Source of the DNA: Laspinema palackyanum D2c
GTDB lineage: Bacteria; Cyanobacteriota; Cyanobacteriia; Cyanobacteriales; Laspinemataceae
Reading direction: 5' to 3'
NCBI RefSeq assembly: GCF_025370875.1
Contig: NZ_JAMXFD010000025.1
Coordinates: 1 to 64,000 of the forward strand
Length of the DNA: 64,000 nt
In this document: positions 22,301 through 28,660 of the stretch, in pieces
How the letters are laid out: the number at the start of each line of letters is the position of its first letter
How positions within the stretch are numbered: position 1 is the first letter of the stretch
Translations under genes and position numbers: made by a program
Notes under the pieces: generated by a model
What the model was told of the DNA's origin: nothing
Databases searched by the model: none
The model's input: the letters and a program-made list of their open reading frames with translations, nothing else

Positions 22301-23421
22301 GCAATCAATCCGAAAATGGTAAGCTTAGCTTGTCCACATCCTGGGGTCTTGGCAGTCCCGATAGTGCAGTACAAAATGATTACTTTGCAATGGAAGCCTG
22401 GACACGCACCAATTTTGAAGCCGGTCAACTGTATAAGATTACTACCCAATCCGATGATGGCGTCTGGTTCCGGGTTAAAAACGTTGAAACAGGGGAATGG
22501 ATTGATGATAGTGTAGTGTTAGGGGATGATGGTGCTGATTGGCGTAGTCGGGGCACAGTAACCCCACCAAGGACAATCTTTTTTAAAGTGCCAGAAACTG
22601 GTGAATATGATTTCTATGTCGATTACTTTGAAAACTTAGGCAGTAGCAGTATCAACTTTACCCTCGAAGAAGCTCAATTTTTCCAAGATCCGGTGAATGA
22701 ATCGCGAGAGTGGCGCTCCACCTTTTTCTGGTGGGATCGCAAAGCAGGCAATCAACCTCCGAGTAATTTCTTTGCCAATGGGGGAGAGATGAATAATGCG
22801 ATCGGGGTAGTGAGCTTAGGTTCCAATCGCCGCAGCGATGGCAAGGATGGCATCAGTTTTGATTGGGGAACTGCTGCACCAAATCGCGATGAAAGATTGC
22901 CGGATAATAACTTTGCTATTCGGGCTTATACTCAGGACTATTTAGAAGCGGGTCGTTACTATCGTGCCAAGGTTCGCGGCGATGACGGATTCCAACTATC
23001 CGCTCGATTAGCAAACACCGATCGCTGGGTTTACATTACTCCAGAAAACCAGTGGGAACAAGGGTATGGAAACCACCGCACCTTCGATTTTACCGTCCCT
23101 TATGATGGATGGTACGATGTCCATTTCCATCACTATGAAGAACGAGGAAATGCCTATTTCGATCTATCTTGGGAACCACTCGATTTTACCGGCGTGACTC
23201 TTTCCACCATTGGTGCGTTCGTGCGATCGGGTCCCGGGACAAATTATTCGCGAGTCACCGAATATCCCTATGGCAGTCAACTGACATTTGACAAGTGGAC
23301 TGTAGGTGAGTGGATCGACTATGAAGCGGCACTTGGTATCCCTGCCACATCACTCTGGTATCGCATCAGTGGCACGAATCTGTGGATTTCTGGTGCGATC
23401 GTTGATGGCGGACCCAAATAG
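16390..23421 (+). CDS. Giant exoprotein 2: DUF4114, kexin-like subtilase with P domains, Calx-beta, PA14-like and SH3 domains
   Basis: 2343 residues. Order: acidic arm with three 68-residue repeats (about residues 114-317); DUF4114 (about 433-625); a short prodomain-like stretch; an S8 subtilase of the proprotein-convertase type, with D818 in IVDDG, H976 in KHGTA and S1165 in GGTSSA. A P/homoB-like domain (about 858-970) sits between the catalytic Asp and His, and a second P domain follows the protease (about 1248-1370). Then come a Calx-beta domain (1372-1478), a cadherin-like Ig segment (about 1482-1602), two more Calx-beta repeats (about 1715-1935), two PA14-like modules (about 1938-2270) and a C-terminal SH3-like domain. 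The C-terminal domains suggest calcium- and glycan-dependent surface binding. No signal peptide is visible. It is divergent from giant 1 and shares the promoter motif of giant 3. Confidence 0.85.
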   Translation: MSGSNDNEFNLLGGLTDGFPDDQLVSPLSSSLAGGGELSLDADRSGEVLTPETFVEGKDEFTQIVLEKGNLLDKEVIVSSSPENSDSDSLTNYRPDDEVVGLNNIDEDDPLINGGAVSEEQSQSEEPSNNNTEKIEGSDNPSETSESDNSDRETLTDDQDESSEAEPLALETDDGAIALDNGGAVSEEQSHSENPSNSNTEEIEGSSNPSESSESDNSAGGTLSDDRDEFLEAEPPTLEMNDQAIALDNGGAVSEEESHSEEPSNSNTEEIEGADNPSESSESDNSAGGTLTDDQEESSEAEHLELETDDEVIALDNSPQLISDEETPASHTDSLKPSLSDVPNEESGESALSSEVAASSGKTDIDVEVEHTEENTEEDIKENPQSKSLLNSDRETDSDSENNNETSITDATASSDGDDSGLQKNLGNFDNVTFDSGVFVVGESGKVQFDYLFDGGGYQGELAAFSLTGMEPFQQQGLEAFIQEALRRSLSQSLEGHVVISDRTEGARFSGELGEGNFNRGDYQGIKTREMTPGDKFGVLLVPPGTVQEIWAKIEAGNFDSVPASKRPLFSMSTANPDDGFNFGQIADVFGDGSTFVFEDLRLDGTTDRDYNDVIFQVRGAIAEAALLKDVINPNKKWGDTELGKAIENYAKREVDDGTEEKTQPPTPIIETLPDPVKYALLRSQDLENYDPKALETTSQWVVGVTPGYSASEFATLYDAEDIGATGHIPDTYIWNFSELGNAQQVAKRLSDLNGLEFAYPLTRVQLEPLSNPNDPLFNQQWHLENRGQTGGTAGVDANVITVWDEITGEGVKIAIVDDGVQHTHLDLSDRYRPDLSRDLNEGDILHRNYDTDPAPFSHQTIASNFASPQPLSDKNWTFEIPTLDVGLKGEIDNAKLKFNLDHPAPNELDIYLYSPKGTKVLLPTMTASGDIEINTDLFNGEEANGEWWLIFEDRVAGNSGTLNNWSLELQTSNKHGTAVAGVAVGTSNNNIGISGVAPNAEWGGIRLIADKVTDIQIADALYSNLNQAIQVYNNSWKPPAFWFGEQGQGLMALHQGVTTGRGGLGNIYLFGAGNDAENAENINYNAYANSRYTIAVGAVDSRGRKPLYSQEGSALFISAPSSGTTGGITSTDLLGNRGWNTDGSGKFGANYTNLDYTNDFGGTSSATPVVSGVVALMLQANPNLTWREVQHILAETANRDAIADSSANWSGNDGDRIRHSDRYGFGLVDAASAVAAASSWTSVAPEVAITSGTLTVNRAIPDGTFGGITQEFSLDGNITLESVEVVFDGDHPYRGDLWIELTAPDGTKSLLANPSNDNGDDYQNWVFNTVRHWGDSSQGTWQLRVRDFYNNAERGTWNSWKLNFYGTQPTVTVEASDADASETGDAGEYTFIRTGDTTHPLLVNYVIAGSATNTIDYTELTGNITIPAGSDRITLPLSAIDDEEVEGTETVVLTLAAGSAYNVGTKNMGTVAIADNDLPNVPPTLTPQTATQTYTEDIPLNLINLVVSDPDSGDTITVELQLNPTAGTLTTGTVDGISSFYNSATGLWQVSGDVTTVNAVLADVRFIPTENYYGEVTIATSVTDNIAPAVTGAIALSGTPVNDAPTFSQITTLSGATPGLPFTISYEDLLIASDASDVEGDAIAFRIAGITSGTLTKNGQSVTVGETELAAGESLIWYPDTVGNAVPAFAVTAFDGVDASENAVNVAITVDELPSVIINATDAIASESGDRGQFTILRTGNTDNPLTVNLATSGNAVNGSDYSAISNSITIPAGQSSIAIDITAIDDSFVEGDEPVVLMLSAGSDYQIGGQNSATVTIVDNEPLPMVMLAPGNLNASESGVAGNLILLRTSGLGQELTVNYSVGGTAENGVDYQPLTGSVTIDPNSFFATIAITPIDDSGFEGNETVSVNLVTGAGYQVSPTGYEVQIADNDSAIPTSNWNARFINRTPENLADRNNYDFSNPAAILDLGNQSENGKLSLSTSWGLGSPDSAVQNDYFAMEAWTRTNFEAGQLYKITTQSDDGVWFRVKNVETGEWIDDSVVLGDDGADWRSRGTVTPPRTIFFKVPETGEYDFYVDYFENLGSSSINFTLEEAQFFQDPVNESREWRSTFFWWDRKAGNQPPSNFFANGGEMNNAIGVVSLGSNRRSDGKDGISFDWGTAAPNRDERLPDNNFAIRAYTQDYLEAGRYYRAKVRGDDGFQLSARLANTDRWVYITPENQWEQGYGNHRTFDFTVPYDGWYDVHFHHYEERGNAYFDLSWEPLDFTGVTLSTIGAFVRSGPGTNYSRVTEYPYGSQLTFDKWTVGEWIDYEAALGIPATSLWYRISGTNLWISGAIVDGGPK
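16729..17340 (+). repeat. Three tandem 204-bp in-frame repeats encoding an acidic arm
   Basis: Copies begin at 16729, 16933 and 17137 with an exact 204-bp period (68 codons). Each starts GGTGGYGCTGTTTCCGAAGA and encodes GGAVSEE followed by Ser/Glu/Asp-rich sequence. The high identity points to recent expansion within giant gene 2. Confidence 0.85.
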
Positions 23422-23437
23422 GGTGAAGTGTCGTAGA

Positions 23438-23454
23438 GGTTTGGTTTCCAAACC
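23438..23454 (+). terminator. Short hairpin after giant gene 2
   Basis: GGTTTGG-ttt-CCAAACC forms a perfect 7-bp stem 17 nt after the stop codon. There is no U-tract after it, so it may be only an mRNA 3'-end stabiliser. Confidence 0.35.
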
Positions 23455-23497
23455 CTCATTCCTCTGTAAAATCTGTGAAATCTGGGGCTTTAAATTG

Positions 23498-23537
23498 TAA
23501 ACTTTTATGACAAATTTTGCCATTGGCCGTAAAAATG
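23498..23537 (+). promoter_or_regulatory. ECF-like promoter motif upstream of the PEP-CTERM gene
   Basis: TAAACTTTTATGAC-N16-CGTAAAAATG, 61 bp before the ATG at 23599. The downstream element matches the other sites over nine bases and spacing is again 16; the upstream element matches 11 of 14 positions. Confidence 0.55.
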
Positions 23538-23598
23538 CCTTGGCAGTGCAGAGAGAAAAACAGACAAACCGTGCTAAACGCAAAGGAGCAACTGAACC

Positions 23599-24249
23599 AT
23601 GAGTTATTTTTGGCATCTGGAACACCGCGAACCGCAAGACATTTACGGTCATAAAATCGAAAGTTTGAGTGGTGGGTTCCTCTCCATTCAATCGACGACG
23701 AATAGCAATGCTGAGGCGATTTCCCTTCCTTTTATCTGGGGACGGAGTTCCACTTTTACCCGTAGTCAGTGGTGGATCGACCCGGATGAAAATTTTACCA
23801 ATCTGTTCGGTCAACAACCGGATGATGTTTACTGGTGGCAACTGCGCTCTCTGGCTTCTAGCAGCAATAATACCGTTGGTGGCATTAATTTAACCTCGGT
23901 GAACCATCAGGAAGTCTCTTCGGAGGACGACATTTTTTTAGTTTTGGCACAAAATGATATTTTAGATCCGTTTATTAATACGGCCAATCCCATTCGATTT
24001 AGGAGTGAAAATCCGTTAACCGATGAAACTATTTTCAACCGCTTGTTTACGCAAGACTATCAAGTGGTTGAGGTGACGGAAATTTCATTTGAGGAAACCG
24101 AGACAAATTCCCCGGTGACTTCAGTTCCAGAACCTTCGTCTTATGTCGGGGTGCTGGTGTTGGGAATCCTGGGGGTCAGTTTAGCGCTCAAACGCCAACT
24201 GGGTCAGATGCGATCGCGCTCATCCCTTCTCATCCGTGAAAATCTGTGA
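23599..24249 (+). CDS. PEP-CTERM-tailed protein of unknown function
   Basis: 216 residues. The C-terminus has the PEP-CTERM sorting signal: VPEPSS, a hydrophobic helix (about 183-198) and a basic end (LKRQL). Such tails are recognised by exosortase in bacteria that make exopolysaccharide. The tail continues about 18 residues beyond the usual basic end, and no N-terminal signal peptide is seen, which is odd for this class. The body is rich in Trp, Asn and Ser and matches no family I recognise. It is preceded by the shared promoter motif and followed 86 bp later by the haemagglutinin/TpsB gene, which also has its own promoter. Confidence 0.65.
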   Translation: MSYFWHLEHREPQDIYGHKIESLSGGFLSIQSTTNSNAEAISLPFIWGRSSTFTRSQWWIDPDENFTNLFGQQPDDVYWWQLRSLASSSNNTVGGINLTSVNHQEVSSEDDIFLVLAQNDILDPFINTANPIRFRSENPLTDETIFNRLFTQDYQVVEVTEISFEETETNSPVTSVPEPSSYVGVLVLGILGVSLALKRQLGQMRSRSSLLIRENL

Positions 24250-24268
24250 AATCTGAGGTTCCTCTCGT

Positions 24269-24296
24269 TTGATTTTTCCCGCTTTTGGTCTATAAT
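24269..24296 (+). promoter_or_regulatory. Housekeeping sigma-70 promoter of the TpsA-TpsB gene
   Basis: TTGATT and TATAAT separated by 16 nt, ending 39 bp before the ATG at 24335. A GGAG Shine-Dalgarno lies 7-8 nt before that ATG. It lacks the CGTAAA element of its neighbours, so this gene may be expressed independently of them. Confidence 0.5.
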
Positions 24297-24334
24297 TCCT
24301 TTCCGGGCGGGAAAAACCACACGGAGCAATAATT

Positions 24335-27300
24335 ATGGGCCACAGGCAGCGATCGCAGATATCTGGATCCTCCCTTACCGGGAAATTGGCGATTTTGTCG
24401 ATCGCGCTTTGCTTGTTCCCCCCGATTGCCGTCGCACAAATTGTCCCGGATGCCACCTTACCTGTTAACTCTATTGTCACCCCGGATAGCGATGCTTTAA
24501 TTATCGACGGGGGCACCTCATCTGGCTCCAATTTATTCCACAGTTTCCAAGAATTTTCCATCCCAACCGACACGGCTGCTTTTTTTAATAACAATCCCAC
24601 GATTGAAAATATTTTTACTCGAATCACCGGGATTTCGATTTCTAATATTGATGGGGTTCTCGCGACAAATGGAACCGCCAATCTATTCCTATTAAATCCT
24701 AACGGTATCGTTTTTGGTCCTAACGCTCAACTCAATATCGGTGGATCGTTTTTGGCAACCACTGCCGATCGCTTCACGTTTGCTGATGGCACCCAGTTTG
24801 GCGCTGATGTACAAACTCCGCCTCAACTGACGATTAGCACTCCCATTGGATTGCAATATGGCAGCAATCCTGGGGATATTGCAGTGGGAGGCGCTGTATT
24901 GCAAGTCAGTCCCGGTGAAACTTTAACCCTGGCAGGGGGAAATGTTTTCCTAGAAGGCGCGGCATTATTGGCAGAGTCGGGACGCATCGAAGTCAGTTCG
25001 GCGATCGCCGGTGAATTGTCTCTGGTTCCCCTGGAAGAATTGTCACAAGCACCATCAACAGTGACTTATGGAGATATCCAACTGTCCCAAGGCAGTGCGA
25101 TCGATACCAGTGGAGACGCAGGTGGGGATATCCAGTTACAGGGTCGGCGCATCGAACTGCGTGACGGTTCCCTACTGCAAACCACCACCTTTGGCGAAGC
25201 GCCAGGAGGCAATCTCACCATTCGCGCCGCTGAATCTCTGGAACTCAGTGGCAACAATTTAGAAGGGTTTCCCAGTGGGTTGCTGGCAGAAACCGCAGGT
25301 GCAGGGGATGGCGGCAATATAGACATAACTGCGCGGCGGGTCATTTTCCAAGATGGGGGACAGGCATCGGCATCGGCATTGCAACCGAGTACCGGCAATG
25401 GCGGAAATGTCAGGGTGAATGCCTTAGAGTTTATTGAAATGAGCGGATCCACAGGCGCGATCGCTGACCCGACTACAGGGGAAGAATTATCCCCTCCTTT
25501 GGATAGCGGGATCTTTACCAACAGCGAAGGTGCTGGAAATGGCGGCAATATCGAGATCAACAGTTTCCGCATCGCCGTCAGAGATGGCGCTCAAGTCAGT
25601 GCTTCCACTTTTGGCGCGGGAGATGGGGGAAACATTGAGATCGCCGCTTCAACGGTAGAACTCGTCGGCACTTCCGGGATATTTTCCACTGCGGATATCG
25701 AATCAAGTGGGGATGGCGGAGATATTGCGATCGCAACAAATCGGGCGATCGTTCGCGATGGCGCTCAAATCAGTTCCACTACTTTCGGAGAGGGAGATGC
25801 CGGAGATATCCGGTTGAGTGCTTCGGAGTTGCTGGAAGTGAGGGGAACAACGGCGGATTTTCGTAGCGGGATCTTTGCTGACGTGGCACAGGAGTCAACC
25901 GGAAACGGGGGAAATATTATCTTAGATAGCGATCGCCTGTTGGTGGATAATGGCGGTAGCATCTCCACCAGTACCGCAGGTCAAGGTCAGGGAGGCCTTT
26001 TAACGATTAACTCGCAATCCTTGACGGTTCGTAATGGCGGACAAATCGCGGCGGGGACGGTTGGCACGTTTCCCGGTGGCAGTATTTCCATTGTGTCGGA
26101 CTCTGTAGAACTCAGTGGTACCAATCCGGATGGATTTCCCAGCGGTGCATTCACTCAAACTCAAGGATCTGGAAATGCGGGAGATTTAACAATATCCAGC
26201 AGTCAACTCACGATCCGAGATGGCGCAAAACTCTCGGTGAGTGGGGAAGCGACGGGTAATGCAGGCAGTCTCACGGTGAATAGCGATCGCCTAGAATTAC
26301 AAAATGCTGCAATTCTTACTGGTGAAACCGTTTCCGGACAAGGCGGTAACATTGGCATCAATGCCGAAACGATTATCTTACGCGGAAATAGCAATATTTC
26401 CACCACTGCAGGTACTCAGGATAATCCTGGCGATGGCGGTAATATTACCATCGATACTGAAGCGATCGCGGGGTTGGAAAATAGCAATATCTCCGCCAAC
26501 GCTTTCAACGGTTCTGGGGGTGCGATCGCGATTTCTACGGATGTCATCCTAGGACTGGAGGCGAAGACGCGGGAACAACTAGAAAGCGAACTCGGCGAAG
26601 ATTTAACTCAATTCAACCCCAATACCCTCTCCACCAATGACATCACCGCCATTTCCCGCACCGACCCCTCCCTGAGTGGAACCATCGGCATCAACACTCC
26701 CGATGTAGATCCCAGCAAAGGGTTTGTGGAATTGGAAGATGAAACGGTCGATGTTGCTCGTTTAATTGATGATACCGTCTGTCGTCTCGGTCAGGGAAGT
26801 GAGTTTGTGCAAACGGGACGCGGTGGGTTGCCTCCCTCGCCAACTGACCCTCTTACCAGCGATGAGGTGTGGGAAGATTGGCGCTTGAATGGGATTTCGG
26901 GAGAACGTCAAACTGAGGAACACAATCTAAATCGCACCTTACCCCAGCGCGATCGCATTATCGAGGCACGGGATTGGGAAATGAAAGAGAATGGTGACTG
27001 GGTACTGACAGCACCACAATTGGCAAGTGAGGTGGCGATTGGCGCAACGATCGCCACAGGTTGTGTGCCCCTACAAGCGAAAATGCGATCGCCATCTGGG
27101 GACATCCTGGCGATCGCCGCATTCCCGGACAAACCCAGTTCCCAAACTGTTCAAGTGCAACAGTTCGAGGCGATCGGTAGTACCGTCTTTACCGCTGAAC
27201 AACTCGCTGCCGCAACCCAACCGTTTCTCCAGCAACCCCTCACCTTTGATCGCCTCTTAGATGCGCGATCGGCGATCGCTCAACTTTATTTTGATGCCGG

Positions 27301-28660
27301 TTATCTCACCTCTGGCGCGTACATTCCCCCGCAAATCGTCCAAAATGGCGTTGTCACTATCCAAGTGGTCGAGGGTCAGTTAGAAGATATCGCCGTTCGC
27401 ACCAATGGCAGACTCAATAAAAGCTATATTCAACAACGGTTAGAACGGATTATTTCAGAACCCGTGCATCCCGAACGGGTACTCACCGCGCTGCAATTGC
27501 TCCAACTCGATGAAAATATCGAAACCATTTCGGCAGAACTCTCCCCAGGGGTGCGTCCCGGTACCAATTTACTAACCGTAACCGTCCAAGAAAAACCGTT
27601 GCTGGGAACGCAATTGAGTGTAGATAATAACCGCGCTCCCAGTGTCGGCAGTTTCCGGCAAACGGTGCAAACAAATTTTAGTAATCTTTTGGGATTGGGA
27701 GATGTGGCAACGGTTGCCTACACCCATACCGATGGTAGCAATACTTGGGATGCAATCTACGGCATTCCTCTCAACTCTCGTAATGGAACCCTCAGTTTTT
27801 ACTACGGCAGGGGGGATAGTAAGATTGTGGAAGAACCATTCGATGAATTGGAGATTGAAGCGGATTCTCAAGTGTATGAAATTGCTTATCGGCAACCCTT
27901 TCAATCCATTCAGACAAAAGCGCGAGAAAATAGCGAAGATGAATATGTTTTTCAAGAATTTGCCTTGGGTTTAACCGCTTCGAGACGCGATAGCCAAACT
28001 TCTTTATTAGGCGTGGATTTTCCCCTGTCTCCGGGTGCGAATGATGCGGGAGAAACGCGGATTTCAGCCTTACGATTTTTTCAGGAATGGACGCAGCGCG
28101 AAGATCGGCAAGTGTTTGCAGCGCGTTCCCAATTGAGTTTGGGAGTGGGGTGGTTTGATGCAACGGTTAATAATAGTGAACCGGATAGTCGCTTTTTGGC
28201 ATGGCGAGGTCAGGCGCAGTGGGTGCGAAGAGTGACCGATAATACTTTACTGTTAATGCGCGGGGATGTGCAACTTTCGGCAAATGCTTTATTGCCATTT
28301 GAACAGTTTGGTTTAGGGGGTCAAGATCGGATTCGGGGATATCGACAAGATGCTTTACTGACGGATAATGGTGCATTAGCTTCGGTGGAATTGCGGTTAC
28401 CAATTCCTTTAGTGTCTGGGGGGGGACGGTTGGTGCAAATTGCACCATTTTTGGATGCGGGGGTGGGTTGGAATAGCGATGATCGCCCCAATCCAGAACA
28501 GAATGCATTGTTGTCTGCGGGGGTGGGATTGCGAATGCAGTTTGGCAACCGCTTGACGGCGCGGGTAGATTGGGGTATTCCTTTAGTAAATCTCGATTCC
28601 AGAGAAAAAACATGGCAAGAAAACGGGGTATATTTTACCATAGTTTCCGATTTATTTTAA
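24335..28660 (+). CDS. Filamentous-haemagglutinin domain fused to a TpsB/ShlB-type POTRA-barrel transporter
   Basis: 1441 residues. A Sec signal peptide (hydrophobic stretch about 16-34, cut likely after AVA) precedes a TpsA-type haemagglutination-activity domain (about 35-170, with GVLATNGTANLFLLNPNGIVFG). A long right-handed beta-helix follows, with recurring GGN(I/L) turns (about 200-740), then a linker. Continuing in the same frame are POTRA-type sequence (about 930-1060) and a 16-strand barrel (about 1080-1441) with the conserved GGQDRIRGYR segment and a terminal aromatic residue. Normally the passenger and the TpsB pore are separate partners (type Vb secretion). Here both are one chain, like the type Vd (PlpD) layout but with an adhesin passenger. 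No stop or frameshift lies at the junction. It probably displays the helix on the outer membrane. Confidence 0.85.
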   Translation: MGHRQRSQISGSSLTGKLAILSIALCLFPPIAVAQIVPDATLPVNSIVTPDSDALIIDGGTSSGSNLFHSFQEFSIPTDTAAFFNNNPTIENIFTRITGISISNIDGVLATNGTANLFLLNPNGIVFGPNAQLNIGGSFLATTADRFTFADGTQFGADVQTPPQLTISTPIGLQYGSNPGDIAVGGAVLQVSPGETLTLAGGNVFLEGAALLAESGRIEVSSAIAGELSLVPLEELSQAPSTVTYGDIQLSQGSAIDTSGDAGGDIQLQGRRIELRDGSLLQTTTFGEAPGGNLTIRAAESLELSGNNLEGFPSGLLAETAGAGDGGNIDITARRVIFQDGGQASASALQPSTGNGGNVRVNALEFIEMSGSTGAIADPTTGEELSPPLDSGIFTNSEGAGNGGNIEINSFRIAVRDGAQVSASTFGAGDGGNIEIAASTVELVGTSGIFSTADIESSGDGGDIAIATNRAIVRDGAQISSTTFGEGDAGDIRLSASELLEVRGTTADFRSGIFADVAQESTGNGGNIILDSDRLLVDNGGSISTSTAGQGQGGLLTINSQSLTVRNGGQIAAGTVGTFPGGSISIVSDSVELSGTNPDGFPSGAFTQTQGSGNAGDLTISSSQLTIRDGAKLSVSGEATGNAGSLTVNSDRLELQNAAILTGETVSGQGGNIGINAETIILRGNSNISTTAGTQDNPGDGGNITIDTEAIAGLENSNISANAFNGSGGAIAISTDVILGLEAKTREQLESELGEDLTQFNPNTLSTNDITAISRTDPSLSGTIGINTPDVDPSKGFVELEDETVDVARLIDDTVCRLGQGSEFVQTGRGGLPPSPTDPLTSDEVWEDWRLNGISGERQTEEHNLNRTLPQRDRIIEARDWEMKENGDWVLTAPQLASEVAIGATIATGCVPLQAKMRSPSGDILAIAAFPDKPSSQTVQVQQFEAIGSTVFTAEQLAAATQPFLQQPLTFDRLLDARSAIAQLYFDAGYLTSGAYIPPQIVQNGVVTIQVVEGQLEDIAVRTNGRLNKSYIQQRLERIISEPVHPERVLTALQLLQLDENIETISAELSPGVRPGTNLLTVTVQEKPLLGTQLSVDNNRAPSVGSFRQTVQTNFSNLLGLGDVATVAYTHTDGSNTWDAIYGIPLNSRNGTLSFYYGRGDSKIVEEPFDELEIEADSQVYEIAYRQPFQSIQTKARENSEDEYVFQEFALGLTASRRDSQTSLLGVDFPLSPGANDAGETRISALRFFQEWTQREDRQVFAARSQLSLGVGWFDATVNNSEPDSRFLAWRGQAQWVRRVTDNTLLLMRGDVQLSANALLPFEQFGLGGQDRIRGYRQDALLTDNGALASVELRLPIPLVSGGGRLVQIAPFLDAGVGWNSDDRPNPEQNALLSAGVGLRMQFGNRLTARVDWGIPLVNLDSREKTWQENGVYFTIVSDLF

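Noticed and set aside
28570-28611. Earliest start of the TPR-CHAT gene
   Set aside because: It would overlap the adhesin-pore gene by 91 bp and add a long basic extension before the signal peptide; 28612 or 28678 is more plausible.
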